Source: Christensenella sp. UBA4636
GTDB lineage: Bacteria; Bacillota; Clostridia; Christensenellales; Borkfalkiaceae
NCBI GenBank assembly: GCA_002405915.1
Contig: DHMS01000005.1
Location: 1 to 18,098 of the forward strand
DNA: 18,098 bases
Reading direction: 5' to 3'
The notes below the pieces were generated by a model. It was not told the DNA's origin, searched no databases, and saw only the letters and a program-made list of their open reading frames with translations. The position numbers and the translations under genes were made by a program. The stretch's first letter is position 1. Each line of letters starts with the position of its first letter. Shown here in pieces: positions 6,932 to 13,560 of this stretch.

Positions 6932-7276
6932 TTAACTTTCTTTTTCGGATAAGCTTTTCAAAGTAGACAACATTGCCGACTTTGTGGAAGAAGATAGTTT
7001 GCGATACGCTTTTACAAGTTCTTCCTCGTCTGCGTTAAGAATTACGCCGTTTTCACCACCGATTATTTTACCGAAATCATCTTCTCTACCTAAAAGATAG
7101 TCAACGCTACAGCCTAACACGTCGGCAATTTTCGAAATTGTTTTTAAATCGGGTTCTCTATAACCTTGTTCGTAACCGGCGTAGCCCGTAATTGACAAGC
7201 CAGCCTTTTGAGCCACCTCTTTTTGTGTAAGACCATACTCATTTCTTATCTCTTTCAACTTTTCGAAAAATTCCAT
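6932..7276 (-). CDS. XRE-family helix-turn-helix repressor
   Basis: This 114-residue DNA-binding protein has a classical lambda-repressor-like domain at about residues 4-65: 'KLKEIRNEYGLTQKEVAQKAGLS' (helices 1-2), 'GYAGYEQGYREPDLKTISKIADVLGCSVDYLLG'. The 50-residue tail has no recognised domain and is probably for dimerisation. The ATG at 7276 is preferred over an in-frame ATG at 7327. It follows AGGTG with 5-base spacing and lies after the predicted transcription start (about 7292), whereas the upstream ATG lies in the -35 box. The gene is divergent from a small membrane-protein gene and probably represses both through the palindromic sites between them. A mobile element sits 8 bases after its stop codon and separates it from its likely terminator. 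No partner or phenotype can be named from sequence. Confidence 0.9.
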   Translation of the reverse strand: MEFFEKLKEIRNEYGLTQKEVAQKAGLSITGYAGYEQGYREPDLKTISKIADVLGCSVDYLLGREDDFGKIIGGENGVILNADEEELVKAYRKLSSSTKSAMLSTLKSLSEKES

Positions 7277-7298
7277 ATTTACACCTCGAAAAGTTTTT

Positions 7299-7327
7299 AT
7301 CATAAAATACGCGAAATGCGTTGACAA
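7299..7327 (-). promoter_or_regulatory. Promoter of the XRE gene
   Basis: On the minus strand TTGTCA (complement of 7322-7327) and TATGAT (7299-7304) are exactly 17 bases apart, each matching 5 of 6 consensus bases. The -35 overlaps, on the opposite strand, the -35 TTGACA of the divergent promoter. A degenerate operator (7305-7318) fills the spacer, so the regulator can repress its own gene. Confidence 0.8.
7305..7318. promoter_or_regulatory. Candidate operator O3 (degenerate)
   Basis: AAATACGCGAAATG matches the consensus palindrome CAATACGCGTATTG at 11 of 14 positions and starts 20 bp (two helical turns) from O1. It lies between the -35 and -10 of the XRE promoter. Confidence 0.55.
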
Positions 7328-7349
7328 TACGCGTATTGCGTGCTAAAAT
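7321..7349 (+). promoter_or_regulatory. Promoter of the small membrane-protein gene
   Basis: Consensus -35 TTGACA (7321-7326), a 17-base spacer, and TAAAAT (7344-7349) preceded by TGC, so the -10 is extended. This is a very strong promoter by sequence, with an expected start near 7356. Operator O1 occupies the spacer and O2 lies just downstream of the start, as expected for a gene kept off by a repressor. Confidence 0.85.
7325..7338. promoter_or_regulatory. Operator O1, perfect 14-bp palindrome
   Basis: CAATACGCGTATTG is a perfect inverted repeat lying between the -35 and -10 of the plus-strand promoter and overlapping the -35 of the minus-strand promoter. Its size and symmetry fit an XRE dimer. 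That the neighbouring regulator binds here is inference from position. Confidence 0.75.
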
Positions 7350-7365
7350 TATTATATGCTGTACG

Positions 7366-7379
7366 CAATACGCGTATAC
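7366..7379. promoter_or_regulatory. Operator O2
   Basis: CAATACGCGTATAC shares 12 of 14 bases with O1 and keeps the 10-bp palindromic core ATACGCGTAT. It starts 41 bp (about four helical turns) from O1, in the 5' leader of the plus-strand transcript, so O1 and O2 face the same side of the helix. Confidence 0.7.
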
Positions 7380-7399
7380 ATGTGTAGAGAGTAAAGAAT

Positions 7400-7633
7400 A
7401 TGACCAAGAAAAAAGATGAATTTCATGAAGAAGAGAATAAGGAAGAAATTCCTAATTTATTTGCGACACCTGAAATATACGAAAAAATATCTTTATTACT
7501 ATTGTTTCTTTCCGTTTGTGCTTTGGGTTTCATTGTTGCGTTAGGCATATATAGAAAAACTCTAAAAGCAATCTGTATTCTTTCCATAATGGCACAAGTT
7601 TTTCCTTATTCGGAATTATACTTGCTTACATAA
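7400..7633 (+). CDS. Small membrane protein of unknown function under XRE control
   Basis: This 77-residue protein has a charged N-terminus (about 1-20, rich in K, E and D), a strong membrane segment at about 30-51 ('ISLLLLFLSVCALGFIVALGIY') and a second hydrophobic stretch at about 56-76. A weak purine-rich ribosome site (AGAGAGTAAAG) lies before the ATG. Gene reality is supported by the near-consensus promoter upstream, the operators on it, and a terminator downstream at 7718-7757. No family was recognised. Small two-segment membrane proteins under a tight XRE repressor can be toxins, holin-like proteins or stress-induced modulators, but nothing in this sequence decides between them. The neighbourhood is more AT-rich than the operon next door. 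Confidence 0.65.
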   Translation: MTKKKDEFHEEENKEEIPNLFATPEIYEKISLLLLFLSVCALGFIVALGIYRKTLKAICILSIMAQVFPYSELYLLT

Positions 7634-7717
7634 AACAAAACAATATAAACCTTTTCTATTTTAACTTATTGCTTTTTATATTAAACGGAGCCTGTTTGTT
7701 AAGATGTTTAAACTACT

Positions 7718-7757
7718 AAAAAAGCCTTTGCGAAAAGCCATTCACAAAGACTTTTTT
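7718..7757. terminator. Bidirectional terminator between convergent genes
   Basis: AAAAAAG-C-CTTTG (7718-7730) pairs with CAAAG-A-CTTTTTT (7745-7757) with one mismatch. Seven T follow on the plus strand and the A run gives T residues on the minus strand. It ends the small membrane-protein transcript on one side and the ylxM-to-methyltransferase operon on the other, overlapping the methyltransferase stop codon. Confidence 0.78.
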
Positions 7758-8884
7758 TACTTTTTCAAGTGCGAAAGGTGCGTGTAGTAGAAACATTCTA
7801 TGCGACCGTTGTAGACTTTGCGCTTTTTGTCGGCTTTTCTGCCGAAGAGCCGCTCGAAGTCCGTAACGGGGGTGAGCGTGTAAAAACACCAGTCTTCGTT
7901 GCGGCGGGCGACCTTGCCGAGGAGCGAATACAGCCGCTCTATGTCGGCGCGCTCGCTCAATCTTTCGCCGTACGGCGGGTTGGAAATTACTACGCCGCGC
8001 TTTAAGCCGGAATTAAAGTCCGCCATATCCGCGCAAGAAATTTTCAAAAAGTCGGAAACGCCCGCGGCTTTGGCGTGGCGGCGGCAGAGCGAAAGTTGCT
8101 TTTCGTCGATGTCCGAAGCGAAAATCGGGGTGGTAACTTTTTCCACGCGTTTAGCCGTTGCTTCGGCGCGGCTTTGCTCAAAAACTCTTTTGTCGAAGTA
8201 CTTATGCGAAGTAAAATCAAATACGCGTTGAAGCCCGGGCGCGATACCGGCGGCTTTGCGCGCGGCTTCTATGGCAATCGTACCCGTGCCGCAGAAAATG
8301 TCGGCGAAAGGTCTGTCCTTGTTCCATACGGACAAATTTATGAGCGCGGCGGCAAGGGTTTCCTTTATCTGAGCTTCGCCCGCAAGCGTTCTGTAACCGC
8401 GTTTGTGCAAACCCTCGCCCGAAGTGTCGAGCGAAACTGTGGCGAAGTCCTTGTGAACGGAAATTTCTATTTTGTATCTTTCGCCGTTTTCGGGGAGCGA
8501 AGAAAGCTTGTACGCTTTGCAAAGCCGTTTGACAATCGCCTTTTTTGCGACCGCTTGAACGGCGGTGAGCGCGTGAAGCTTGCTTTCGAAAAGCTTGATA
8601 TCGAAGAAAAGCTTACCGTTTGCGGAAAGATAGTTTTCCCACGGGATAGCCGAAACGCCCTCGAAAATCGCGTCGAAATCGGGAGCTTTGAACTCGGCAA
8701 GTTTTATATAAACTCTTCCCGCGGTGGAAAGGTTGATATTGCAATCGGCAATCGTTTTTAAGTCGCCTTCGAAAGAAATTCTGCCGTTAATCGCGGGAAC
8801 GTTGTCTTTTGTAATTCCTAAATCGAAAAGTTCGCGCTTTGTTACGGCTTCAAGTCCCGCCGCGGCGGAAACGGTTATTATCAT
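7757..8884 (-). CDS. THUMP-domain class I SAM-dependent rRNA (guanine-N2) methyltransferase, RlmL/YpsC type
   Basis: This 375-residue protein is the last gene of the operon. Residues 1-155 form an N-terminal ferredoxin-like and THUMP RNA-binding region. 'GLHKRGYR' (158-165) is the signature that joins it to the catalytic part in this family. The Rossmann domain shows SAM motif I 'FADIFCGTGTIAIEAA' (193-208, D195), the acidic 'ASDID' (256-260), and the catalytic 'SNPPYGERL' (301-309). Family members, such as the N-terminal half of E. coli RlmL (m2G2445 of 23S rRNA) and Bacillus YpsC, methylate exocyclic amino groups of guanine in rRNA. The exact target base here is inferred, not shown. It follows rnhB after 50 bases that include a perfect hairpin. 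Confidence 0.9.
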   Translation of the reverse strand: MIITVSAAAGLEAVTKRELFDLGITKDNVPAINGRISFEGDLKTIADCNINLSTAGRVYIKLAEFKAPDFDAIFEGVSAIPWENYLSANGKLFFDIKLFESKLHALTAVQAVAKKAIVKRLCKAYKLSSLPENGERYKIEISVHKDFATVSLDTSGEGLHKRGYRTLAGEAQIKETLAAALINLSVWNKDRPFADIFCGTGTIAIEAARKAAGIAPGLQRVFDFTSHKYFDKRVFEQSRAEATAKRVEKVTTPIFASDIDEKQLSLCRRHAKAAGVSDFLKISCADMADFNSGLKRGVVISNPPYGERLSERADIERLYSLLGKVARRNEDWCFYTLTPVTDFERLFGRKADKKRKVYNGRIECFYYTHLSHLKK

Positions 8885-8914
8885 AATTAAAAAGTCCTTG
8901 TATAAGTCGATTAT

Positions 8915-8941
8915 CGTGTGTTTTTAGGGAAAAATCACACG
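8915..8941. other. Perfect hairpin overlapping the rnhB stop codon
   Basis: CGTGTG (8915-8920) pairs with CACACG (8936-8941), and the T run (8921-8925) can pair with the A run (8930-8934), leaving a short loop and one unpaired base. On the minus strand it covers the TGA of rnhB. No T tract follows, so it is not a standard intrinsic terminator. It could protect the mRNA 3' end or set the level of the last gene. Confidence 0.5.
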
Positions 8942-9552
8942 AAGTTTTTGATGAAGGTTTTGCGGTGAATGGGGCATGGTCCGTACTTTTTTATAGCGTC
9001 GATATGCGCCTTTGTGCCGTAACCTTTATGCTTTTCAAAACCGTATTCGGGGTATTCTAAGGCGTAATTTTCCATAAGCGTATCTCTATATACTTTTGCG
9101 ATTATTGAAGCCGCGCCCACGTTGTAGCTTTTCGCGTCGCCTTTTATAACGGAAAGCGACGGAACGCAAAATTCCGTTTTTACCGCGTCAACGATAACGG
9201 AATCGCAATGTTCAAGCCCTTTTACCGCTTCTTGCATGCACTTTATCGTCGCGTTAAGAATGTTGAGTTCGTCTATTTCGTCCGCTTCTACTTGGCAAAT
9301 CTTATAAGAAACGGCGCGTTTTTTTATTTCTTCGGCAAGAATCTTACGCTTCTTTTCGGAAACTTTTTTGCTGTCGTCAACGCCGTCTATCAAAAGTTTA
9401 TCGTCAAGCGGCATAACGACCGCCGCGCACACGACGGGACCGGCAAGCGGACCTCTGCCCACTTCGTCCACTCCTGCGATGAGCTTATACCCTTGCTCTT
9501 TAAGCTCGTTTTCGTATAAAAGTTTTTCGTGAATGTCTATAATTTTTTTCAT
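8935..9552 (-). CDS. rnhB: Ribonuclease HII
   Basis: This 205-residue enzyme cleaves the RNA strand of RNA-DNA hybrids and removes single ribonucleotides from DNA. The four acidic active-site residues are visible: D29 and E30 in 'AGVDEVGRGPLAGPVV', D122 in 'VIVDAVKTEF', and D157 in 'AKVYRDTLM'. The substrate-recognition 'GYGT' (177-180) and the 'IHRKTF' (195-200) C-terminal motif are also present. Full length for the family. The start overlaps the end of ylqF by four bases (ATGA), which indicates translational coupling; ylqF-rnhB adjacency is standard in Bacillota. A perfect hairpin covers its stop codon. Confidence 0.97.
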   Translation of the reverse strand: MKKIIDIHEKLLYENELKEQGYKLIAGVDEVGRGPLAGPVVCAAVVMPLDDKLLIDGVDDSKKVSEKKRKILAEEIKKRAVSYKICQVEADEIDELNILNATIKCMQEAVKGLEHCDSVIVDAVKTEFCVPSLSVIKGDAKSYNVGAASIIAKVYRDTLMENYALEYPEYGFEKHKGYGTKAHIDAIKKYGPCPIHRKTFIKNFV

Positions 9553-10388
9553 ATTTTCTCTTTTTCAAGGCAAATGCGCCCTAAGCGTTGTTTGCGGAAA
9601 TCGTCGAACACGGCTTTTGCGCAACGCGAATAATCGTATTCGCCGCCGCGGATTAAAAACCCGCGTTTTTTGCAGATGTTTTCATAAACTTCAATCGGCG
9701 TTCCGTTTTCAACTCCGTATTTTTGCGTTAAAACTTCGGGGTAAAGCGCAGAAAGTTCTTCTATAAAGTCTAAGCAAAGCGATTCTTTGTCTAAAATATC
9801 GTCGTTTATCGCGCCGATATAGGCTAAATGGTGCGCGTAAGTTTGGTTTTCAAAGCTCGGCGGCATCGTGCCGGGGGTGTCGAGAAGTTCGATATTTTCA
9901 AGCTTTATCCACTGTTTGCCTTTCGTCACGCCCGCCTTGTCGCCCGTAGCGGCTTGCTTTTTGCCCGACAGCGAATTTATAACGGACGACTTGCCCGTAT
10001 TAGGTATTCCGCAAACCATAACGCGCAAAGTTTTTTTTATTCCCTTTGCGGCTTTGGCTTCGATTTTATCCTTAAACATATCGATAATCGACTTATAGAC
10101 GGCTTTCCCGTCCTTTTGGCTTGTGCCGACCGTCGTTAAAACGCGCTTGCCGTCGGCAATAAAAACCGAGCGAAGATTGTCTGCGTCGCGCTCTTCTATC
10201 GTGTCGATTTTATTCAAAAGATACAAAACGGGCTTGTTGTTGAAAAGCTGATTGAGCTTAAAGTTTATGCACGCGAACGGCGCGCGCGCGTCGAGAACGT
10301 ATATTATGCCGTCGCACAGCTTTATGTTTTCTTCCATCATTCTCAAGGCTTTCGTCATATGCCCGGGGAACCACTGTATCGGCTGCAT
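9549..10388 (-). CDS. ylqF: Ribosome biogenesis GTPase YlqF/RbgA
   Basis: This 279-residue, circularly permuted GTPase is needed for late maturation of the 50S subunit. The opening 'IQWFPGHMTKA' is the family signature. The permuted order of G motifs is clear: G4 'NKID' (59-62), then G1 'GIPNTGKSS' (127-135), then G3 'DTPG' (170-173). The C-terminal RNA-binding region (about 190-279) is present. Its start codon shares one base with the stop of trmD (TAATG). In most Bacillota rplS lies between trmD and this gene; here it does not. RbgA acts at a step that involves large-subunit proteins, so the loss of rplS from the cluster changes only gene order as far as can be seen. Confidence 0.96.
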   Translation of the reverse strand: MQPIQWFPGHMTKALRMMEENIKLCDGIIYVLDARAPFACINFKLNQLFNNKPVLYLLNKIDTIEERDADNLRSVFIADGKRVLTTVGTSQKDGKAVYKSIIDMFKDKIEAKAAKGIKKTLRVMVCGIPNTGKSSVINSLSGKKQAATGDKAGVTKGKQWIKLENIELLDTPGTMPPSFENQTYAHHLAYIGAINDDILDKESLCLDFIEELSALYPEVLTQKYGVENGTPIEVYENICKKRGFLIRGGEYDYSRCAKAVFDDFRKQRLGRICLEKEKI

Positions 10389-11068
10389 TATTCGTTTTCT
10401 CCTTTCTTTATTAAGTCGGGGCGCATTTTTTTAGTGAGCGCAAGGCTCTCTTTTTTGCGCCATTTATCAATTTCCGCATGGTTGCCGCTTAAAAGAACGT
10501 CGGGAACGGTTAGCCCCATAAATTCGCGCGGGCGGGTGTACTGCGGATATTCGAGCGTATCGCCCGTAAAAGTTTCGTCCGTTAAAGAATCGTTGCTCAA
10601 AACGCCGTCGATATAACGGCAAACGGCGTCGGACACAACCATCGCGGGCAGTTCGCCGCCTGTCAAAACGTAGTCGCCGATTGAAACTTCTTCATCGATG
10701 AACAAATCGAGAACGCGTTGGTCAACCCCCTCGTAATGTCCGCACAAAAGGAGCAGTCGGTCGTAAGCAAGCAGCTCCGGCACCATTTTTTGAGTAAAGG
10801 TTTTGCCTTTTGGCGACATGTAGATACGGCGCGCTTTATGCTCGGGGTCGATTGCTTCTATCGCCGAAGCAACGGGCTGGGGCATAAGCACCATTCCAGC
10901 ACCGCCGCCGAATGTGTAATCGTCGCATTTTTTATGTTTGTCAAGCGTGTAATCGCGGATATCCGTCACGCGGATTTCCACCTTTTCCGCCTTAACCGCT
11001 CGCCCGATAACGCTCTCTTTGAGCGGCGTGAACATATCCGGGAAAAGCGTCAATATGTCGATTATCAT
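10388..11068 (-). CDS. trmD: tRNA (guanine-37-N1)-methyltransferase TrmD
   Basis: This 226-residue enzyme makes m1G37 next to the anticodon and so prevents +1 frameshifting. The SPOUT-class trefoil-knot motifs are present: 'YMSPKGKTF' (83-91), 'LCGHYEGVDQRV' (108-119) and 'GDYVLTGGELPAM' (131-143). The C-terminal tRNA-binding signature 'YPQYTRPREFMGLTVPDVLLSG' spans about 174-195 and the conserved aspartate region 'DETF' is at 164-167. Length is normal. It abuts rimM and ylqF with one-base stop/start overlaps on both sides, so rimM-trmD-ylqF-rnhB form a tightly coupled block. Confidence 0.98.
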   Translation of the reverse strand: MIIDILTLFPDMFTPLKESVIGRAVKAEKVEIRVTDIRDYTLDKHKKCDDYTFGGGAGMVLMPQPVASAIEAIDPEHKARRIYMSPKGKTFTQKMVPELLAYDRLLLLCGHYEGVDQRVLDLFIDEEVSIGDYVLTGGELPAMVVSDAVCRYIDGVLSNDSLTDETFTGDTLEYPQYTRPREFMGLTVPDVLLSGNHAEIDKWRKKESLALTKKMRPDLIKKGENE

Positions 11069-11571
11069 TAGTTTTTCTCCCTATACGATATAACTTCGGT
11101 AAACCGAGAAGCGTCCACCGTTACCCTCTTTTCGTCTAAGTCTACCACGGCGTTAAGGTCTTTTAAGAACGGCAAATAGGCTTCGCCCTCGGAAGTTTCA
11201 AGAGTGAAGATATCCACGTTCGAAGAGAACACGTTTACTATTTTGCCTATCTTTTTTCCGCTCGTAAGGTAAAGGTCGGAGCCGACGATATCCTCTATAA
11301 AATAGCTGTCGTCGTTCTTTAAAATCTCTTCCTTTTCGCAGTAAACGTCTTTTCCGCGCAAGCCTTCCGCGGCGTTTCTGTCAAAGATTCCGCCGACTTG
11401 TAAAAACAAAGCGTTATCGCGCCCCGAAAGCTTTAAAAGCGGGTATTCAACACCGCCGATATAGACTTTTTTTATTTTTTTTAGCGATTTTTCGCCGTCG
11501 GTAAAGTCGGAAACTTTGATTTCTCCGTTGATACCTTGCGGGCGCAAAACCGTTCCCATTAGAATTTTCAT
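11068..11571 (-). CDS. rimM: 16S rRNA processing protein RimM
   Basis: This 167-residue factor binds ribosomal protein S19 and helps mature the 30S head domain. The N-terminal RimM domain begins 'MGTVLRPQGINGEIKVSDFTD', where the GxIxxxxGxxGExKV pattern is recognisable. The C-terminal PRC-barrel is at about 90-165 ('SDLYLTSGKKIGKIVNVF', 'YLPFLKDLNAVVDLDEKRV'). The gene begins 30 bases after khpA, beyond a terminator-like hairpin, and has an AAAAAAGG ribosome site just before the ATG. That makes it the first gene of a possible sub-operon with trmD, ylqF and rnhB. Confidence 0.95.
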   Translation of the reverse strand: MKILMGTVLRPQGINGEIKVSDFTDGEKSLKKIKKVYIGGVEYPLLKLSGRDNALFLQVGGIFDRNAAEGLRGKDVYCEKEEILKNDDSYFIEDIVGSDLYLTSGKKIGKIVNVFSSNVDIFTLETSEGEAYLPFLKDLNAVVDLDEKRVTVDASRFTEVISYREKN

Positions 11572-11587
11572 AAACCTTTTTTAGGGG

Positions 11588-11616
11588 AAAAAAGGAGAAA
11601 TTTATGCAATTTCTCC
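11588..11616 (-). terminator. Terminator-like attenuator between khpA and rimM
   Basis: On the minus strand GGAGAAATT (complement of 11608-11616) pairs perfectly with AATTTCTCC (11594-11602) around a 5-base loop. Six T follow (11588-11593). The stem contains the khpA stop codon. It has all the marks of an intrinsic terminator but lies inside the operon, so it should reduce read-through into rimM-trmD-ylqF-rnhB. Confidence 0.75.
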
Positions 11617-11847
11617 CCTTTCCTTAATTTCGATATTGTACTTTTTGCCGCTTCTCGCGCTCGCGGATTTGACGATGGTTCTGAGCGCCTTGGCGATTTT
11701 GCCCTGGCGACCGATAACTTTGCCCATATCCTCGGGGTCGAGAGTAACGGTGATAGTGGTAACGTTACCCTTTTCCGTTTCGACGAACTCAACCGCGTCC
11801 TTGTTTTCGGCGAATTGAAGAACGACGTATTTAACAAGTTCTAACAT
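11602..11847 (-). CDS. khpA: KH-domain RNA-binding protein KhpA (YlqC)
   Basis: This 81-residue single KH-domain protein has the GxxG loop 'VIGRQGKIAKALRTIVKSAS' that contacts single-stranded RNA. The start 'MLELVKYVVLQFAENKDAVE' is typical of the family. KhpA partners with KhpB/Jag and binds many RNAs; in streptococci the pair affects cell division and elongation. It lies 17 bases after rpsP, as in B. subtilis, where it is called ylqC. An overlapping reading frame of similar size in another frame is a shadow. Its last codons and stop are part of the attenuator hairpin. Confidence 0.95.
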   Translation of the reverse strand: MLELVKYVVLQFAENKDAVEFVETEKGNVTTITVTLDPEDMGKVIGRQGKIAKALRTIVKSASARSGKKYNIEIKERGEIA

Positions 11848-11864
11848 TTAAGCCTCCCTAAAAG

Positions 11865-12161
11865 TTAACCTTTCTTCTTTTTGGGGTTGGTTTTAGCGGG
11901 AGAAAGCTTTGCGGGTTTTTCAATGATACCCCGGTTCAAAAGCAAAGCTCTTACCGTTTCGGTCGGCTGAACGCCTTTTGCGAGCCAATCCTTTGCCTTT
12001 GCTTCGTCGATTACGACTTCAGCGGGGTTAGAGATAGGATTGTAGTGACCGATTTTATCGATGTACTTACCGTCGCGAGCAACCCTCGAATCAACGACTA
12101 CGATACGATAGAAAGGAGATTTTTTATCGCCCATTCTGGTCAATCTCATTTTTACTGCCAT
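11865..12161 (-). CDS. rpsP: 30S ribosomal protein bS16
   Basis: This 98-residue protein begins 'MAVKMRLTRMGDKKSPFYRIVVVDSRVARDGKYIDKIGHYNP', the well-conserved bS16 core, and ends in a basic tail. bS16 stabilises the central domain and 5' domain of 16S rRNA. A strong GGAGG ribosome site precedes the ATG. The 79 bases upstream, between the ffh stop and this gene, contain a weak imperfect dyad (GATAACCG at 12207-12214 with CGG-AC-TTATC at 12224-12233); this is too weak to call a regulatory site. The place between ffh and khpA is standard for the phylum. Confidence 0.97.
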   Translation of the reverse strand: MAVKMRLTRMGDKKSPFYRIVVVDSRVARDGKYIDKIGHYNPISNPAEVVIDEAKAKDWLAKGVQPTETVRALLLNRGIIEKPAKLSPAKTNPKKKKG

Positions 12162-12240
12162 TTGTATTTACCTCCGTAAAATATTGTCTTTTAATTGTTT
12201 TTATATGATAACCGACTTATAGACGGACTTATCTTTAATT

Positions 12241-13557
12241 TTAGAATTTGAAAGGCATCTTTTTGCCGTTCTTCATTTGCTTCATCATCTGCTTGGATTG
12301 TTCGAAGCTTTTTAAAAGTTTGTTTATTTCTTGCAAAGAAGTTCCGCTGCCTTTTGCTATGCGCATTTTGCGCGAATAGTTCAATATCGACGGATTTTTA
12401 CGTTCCTTTTCCGTCATCGACTGTATGATTGCCTTAGTGCGGTACAGTGCCTTTTCGTCGATATCGCTTTCCTTTATTTTAAGCTTGCCCATACCGGGGA
12501 GCATTCCGAGTATTCCGCCCGCGCCGCCCATCTTTTTAACCATATCGATTTGCTCAATATAGTCGTTCAAATCAAAGCTGTTTTCGCGAAGCTTTTTCTC
12601 CATTTTTTTGGCTTGTTCTTCGGTGACGGCTTCCTGCGCCTTTTCGATAAGCGAAAGCACGTCCCCCATACCGAGTATTCGGTTAGCCATTCTGTCGGGA
12701 TAGAACGGTTCGAGGTCGGTGAGTTTTTCGCCCACGCCGCAGAATTTGATGGGTTTGCCCGTTACGGCTTTTACCGAAAGGCACGCGCCGCCCCTCGTGT
12801 CGCCGTCAAGCTTAGTTAGAATAACGCCCGTTATTTCAAGACGGCGGTTGAATTCCTCCGCGACGTTTACCGCGACTTGACCGGTCATAGAGTCAATCGT
12901 GAGTAAAATTTCCGTCGGTTCGACCGCGGCTTTAATGTTTTCAAGCTCTTGCATGAGCGCGTCGTCAATTTCAAGTCTGCCCGCGGTATCGACGATAACG
13001 GTATCGAAGCCGAACTTTTTGGCGTGCTCGATAGCGGCTTTCGCGGTGATAACGGGGTTTTGCGTACCCATTTCAAAGACTTCCGCGCCCGCGTTTTTGC
13101 CAACGACTTGCAACTGCTTTATCGCCGCCGGGCGGTAGATATCGCCCGCAACCAAAAGCGGTTTTTTTCCTTGTTTTTTGAGATATACGGCGAGCTTTCC
13201 GCAAAGCGTCGTTTTGCCCGCGCCTTGAAGCCCGCACATCATAATAACGGTCGGGAGCTTAGGCGAAACCTCTAACTTCGCGTTCGTGCCGCCCATAAGA
13301 GCAACGAGTTCGTCGTTTACTATTTTGATAACTTGTTGAGCGGGGCTTAAACTCTTTAAAATTTCTTGCCCCTTAGCCTTTTCGGAAACGGTATTCACAA
13401 AGTCCTTAACGACCTTGATGTTAACGTCCGCCTCTAAGAGCGCGATACGAATTTCGCGCATCGCTTGCTTTATTTCAAGCTCGGTAAGCTTGCCGCGGTT
13501 TGTAAGCTTTGAAAAGGCGTGATTGATTTTTTCGCCGAGTGATGAAAAAAATGCCAT
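12241..13557 (-). CDS. ffh: Signal recognition particle GTPase Ffh (SRP54)
   Basis: This 438-residue protein, with 4.5S/6S RNA, recognises signal peptides on nascent chains and delivers ribosomes to FtsY at the membrane. The N domain is about 1-90. The G domain shows G1 'CGLQGAGKTT' (108-117), 'GDIYRPAA' (138-145), G3 'DTAGR' (190-194) and G4 'TKLDGDTRGG' (248-257). The methionine-rich M domain (about 300-438) ends with 'SKQMMKQMKNGKKMPFKF', the signal-sequence groove and RNA-binding part. It starts 3 bases after the ylxM stop, so the two are translated together. Full length and intact. Confidence 0.98.
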   Translation of the reverse strand: MAFFSSLGEKINHAFSKLTNRGKLTELEIKQAMREIRIALLEADVNIKVVKDFVNTVSEKAKGQEILKSLSPAQQVIKIVNDELVALMGGTNAKLEVSPKLPTVIMMCGLQGAGKTTLCGKLAVYLKKQGKKPLLVAGDIYRPAAIKQLQVVGKNAGAEVFEMGTQNPVITAKAAIEHAKKFGFDTVIVDTAGRLEIDDALMQELENIKAAVEPTEILLTIDSMTGQVAVNVAEEFNRRLEITGVILTKLDGDTRGGACLSVKAVTGKPIKFCGVGEKLTDLEPFYPDRMANRILGMGDVLSLIEKAQEAVTEEQAKKMEKKLRENSFDLNDYIEQIDMVKKMGGAGGILGMLPGMGKLKIKESDIDEKALYRTKAIIQSMTEKERKNPSILNYSRKMRIAKGSGTSLQEINKLLKSFEQSKQMMKQMKNGKKMPFKF

Positions 13558-13560
13558 TTT

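Noticed and set aside
7277..7327. Longer XRE protein starting at the ATG at 7327
   Set aside because: That ATG lies in the -35 box of its own promoter, upstream of the predicted transcription start; the ATG at 7276 has a ribosome site and begins the HTH fold.
11568..11837. An 89-residue reading frame overlapping khpA on the minus strand
   Set aside because: Out-of-frame shadow of khpA, which has a clear KH GxxG motif and a conserved start.
12207..12233. Autoregulatory leader structure upstream of rpsP
   Set aside because: The dyad has only 8 pairs with a two-base bulge and matches no known ribosomal-protein leader; too weak to list as a site.
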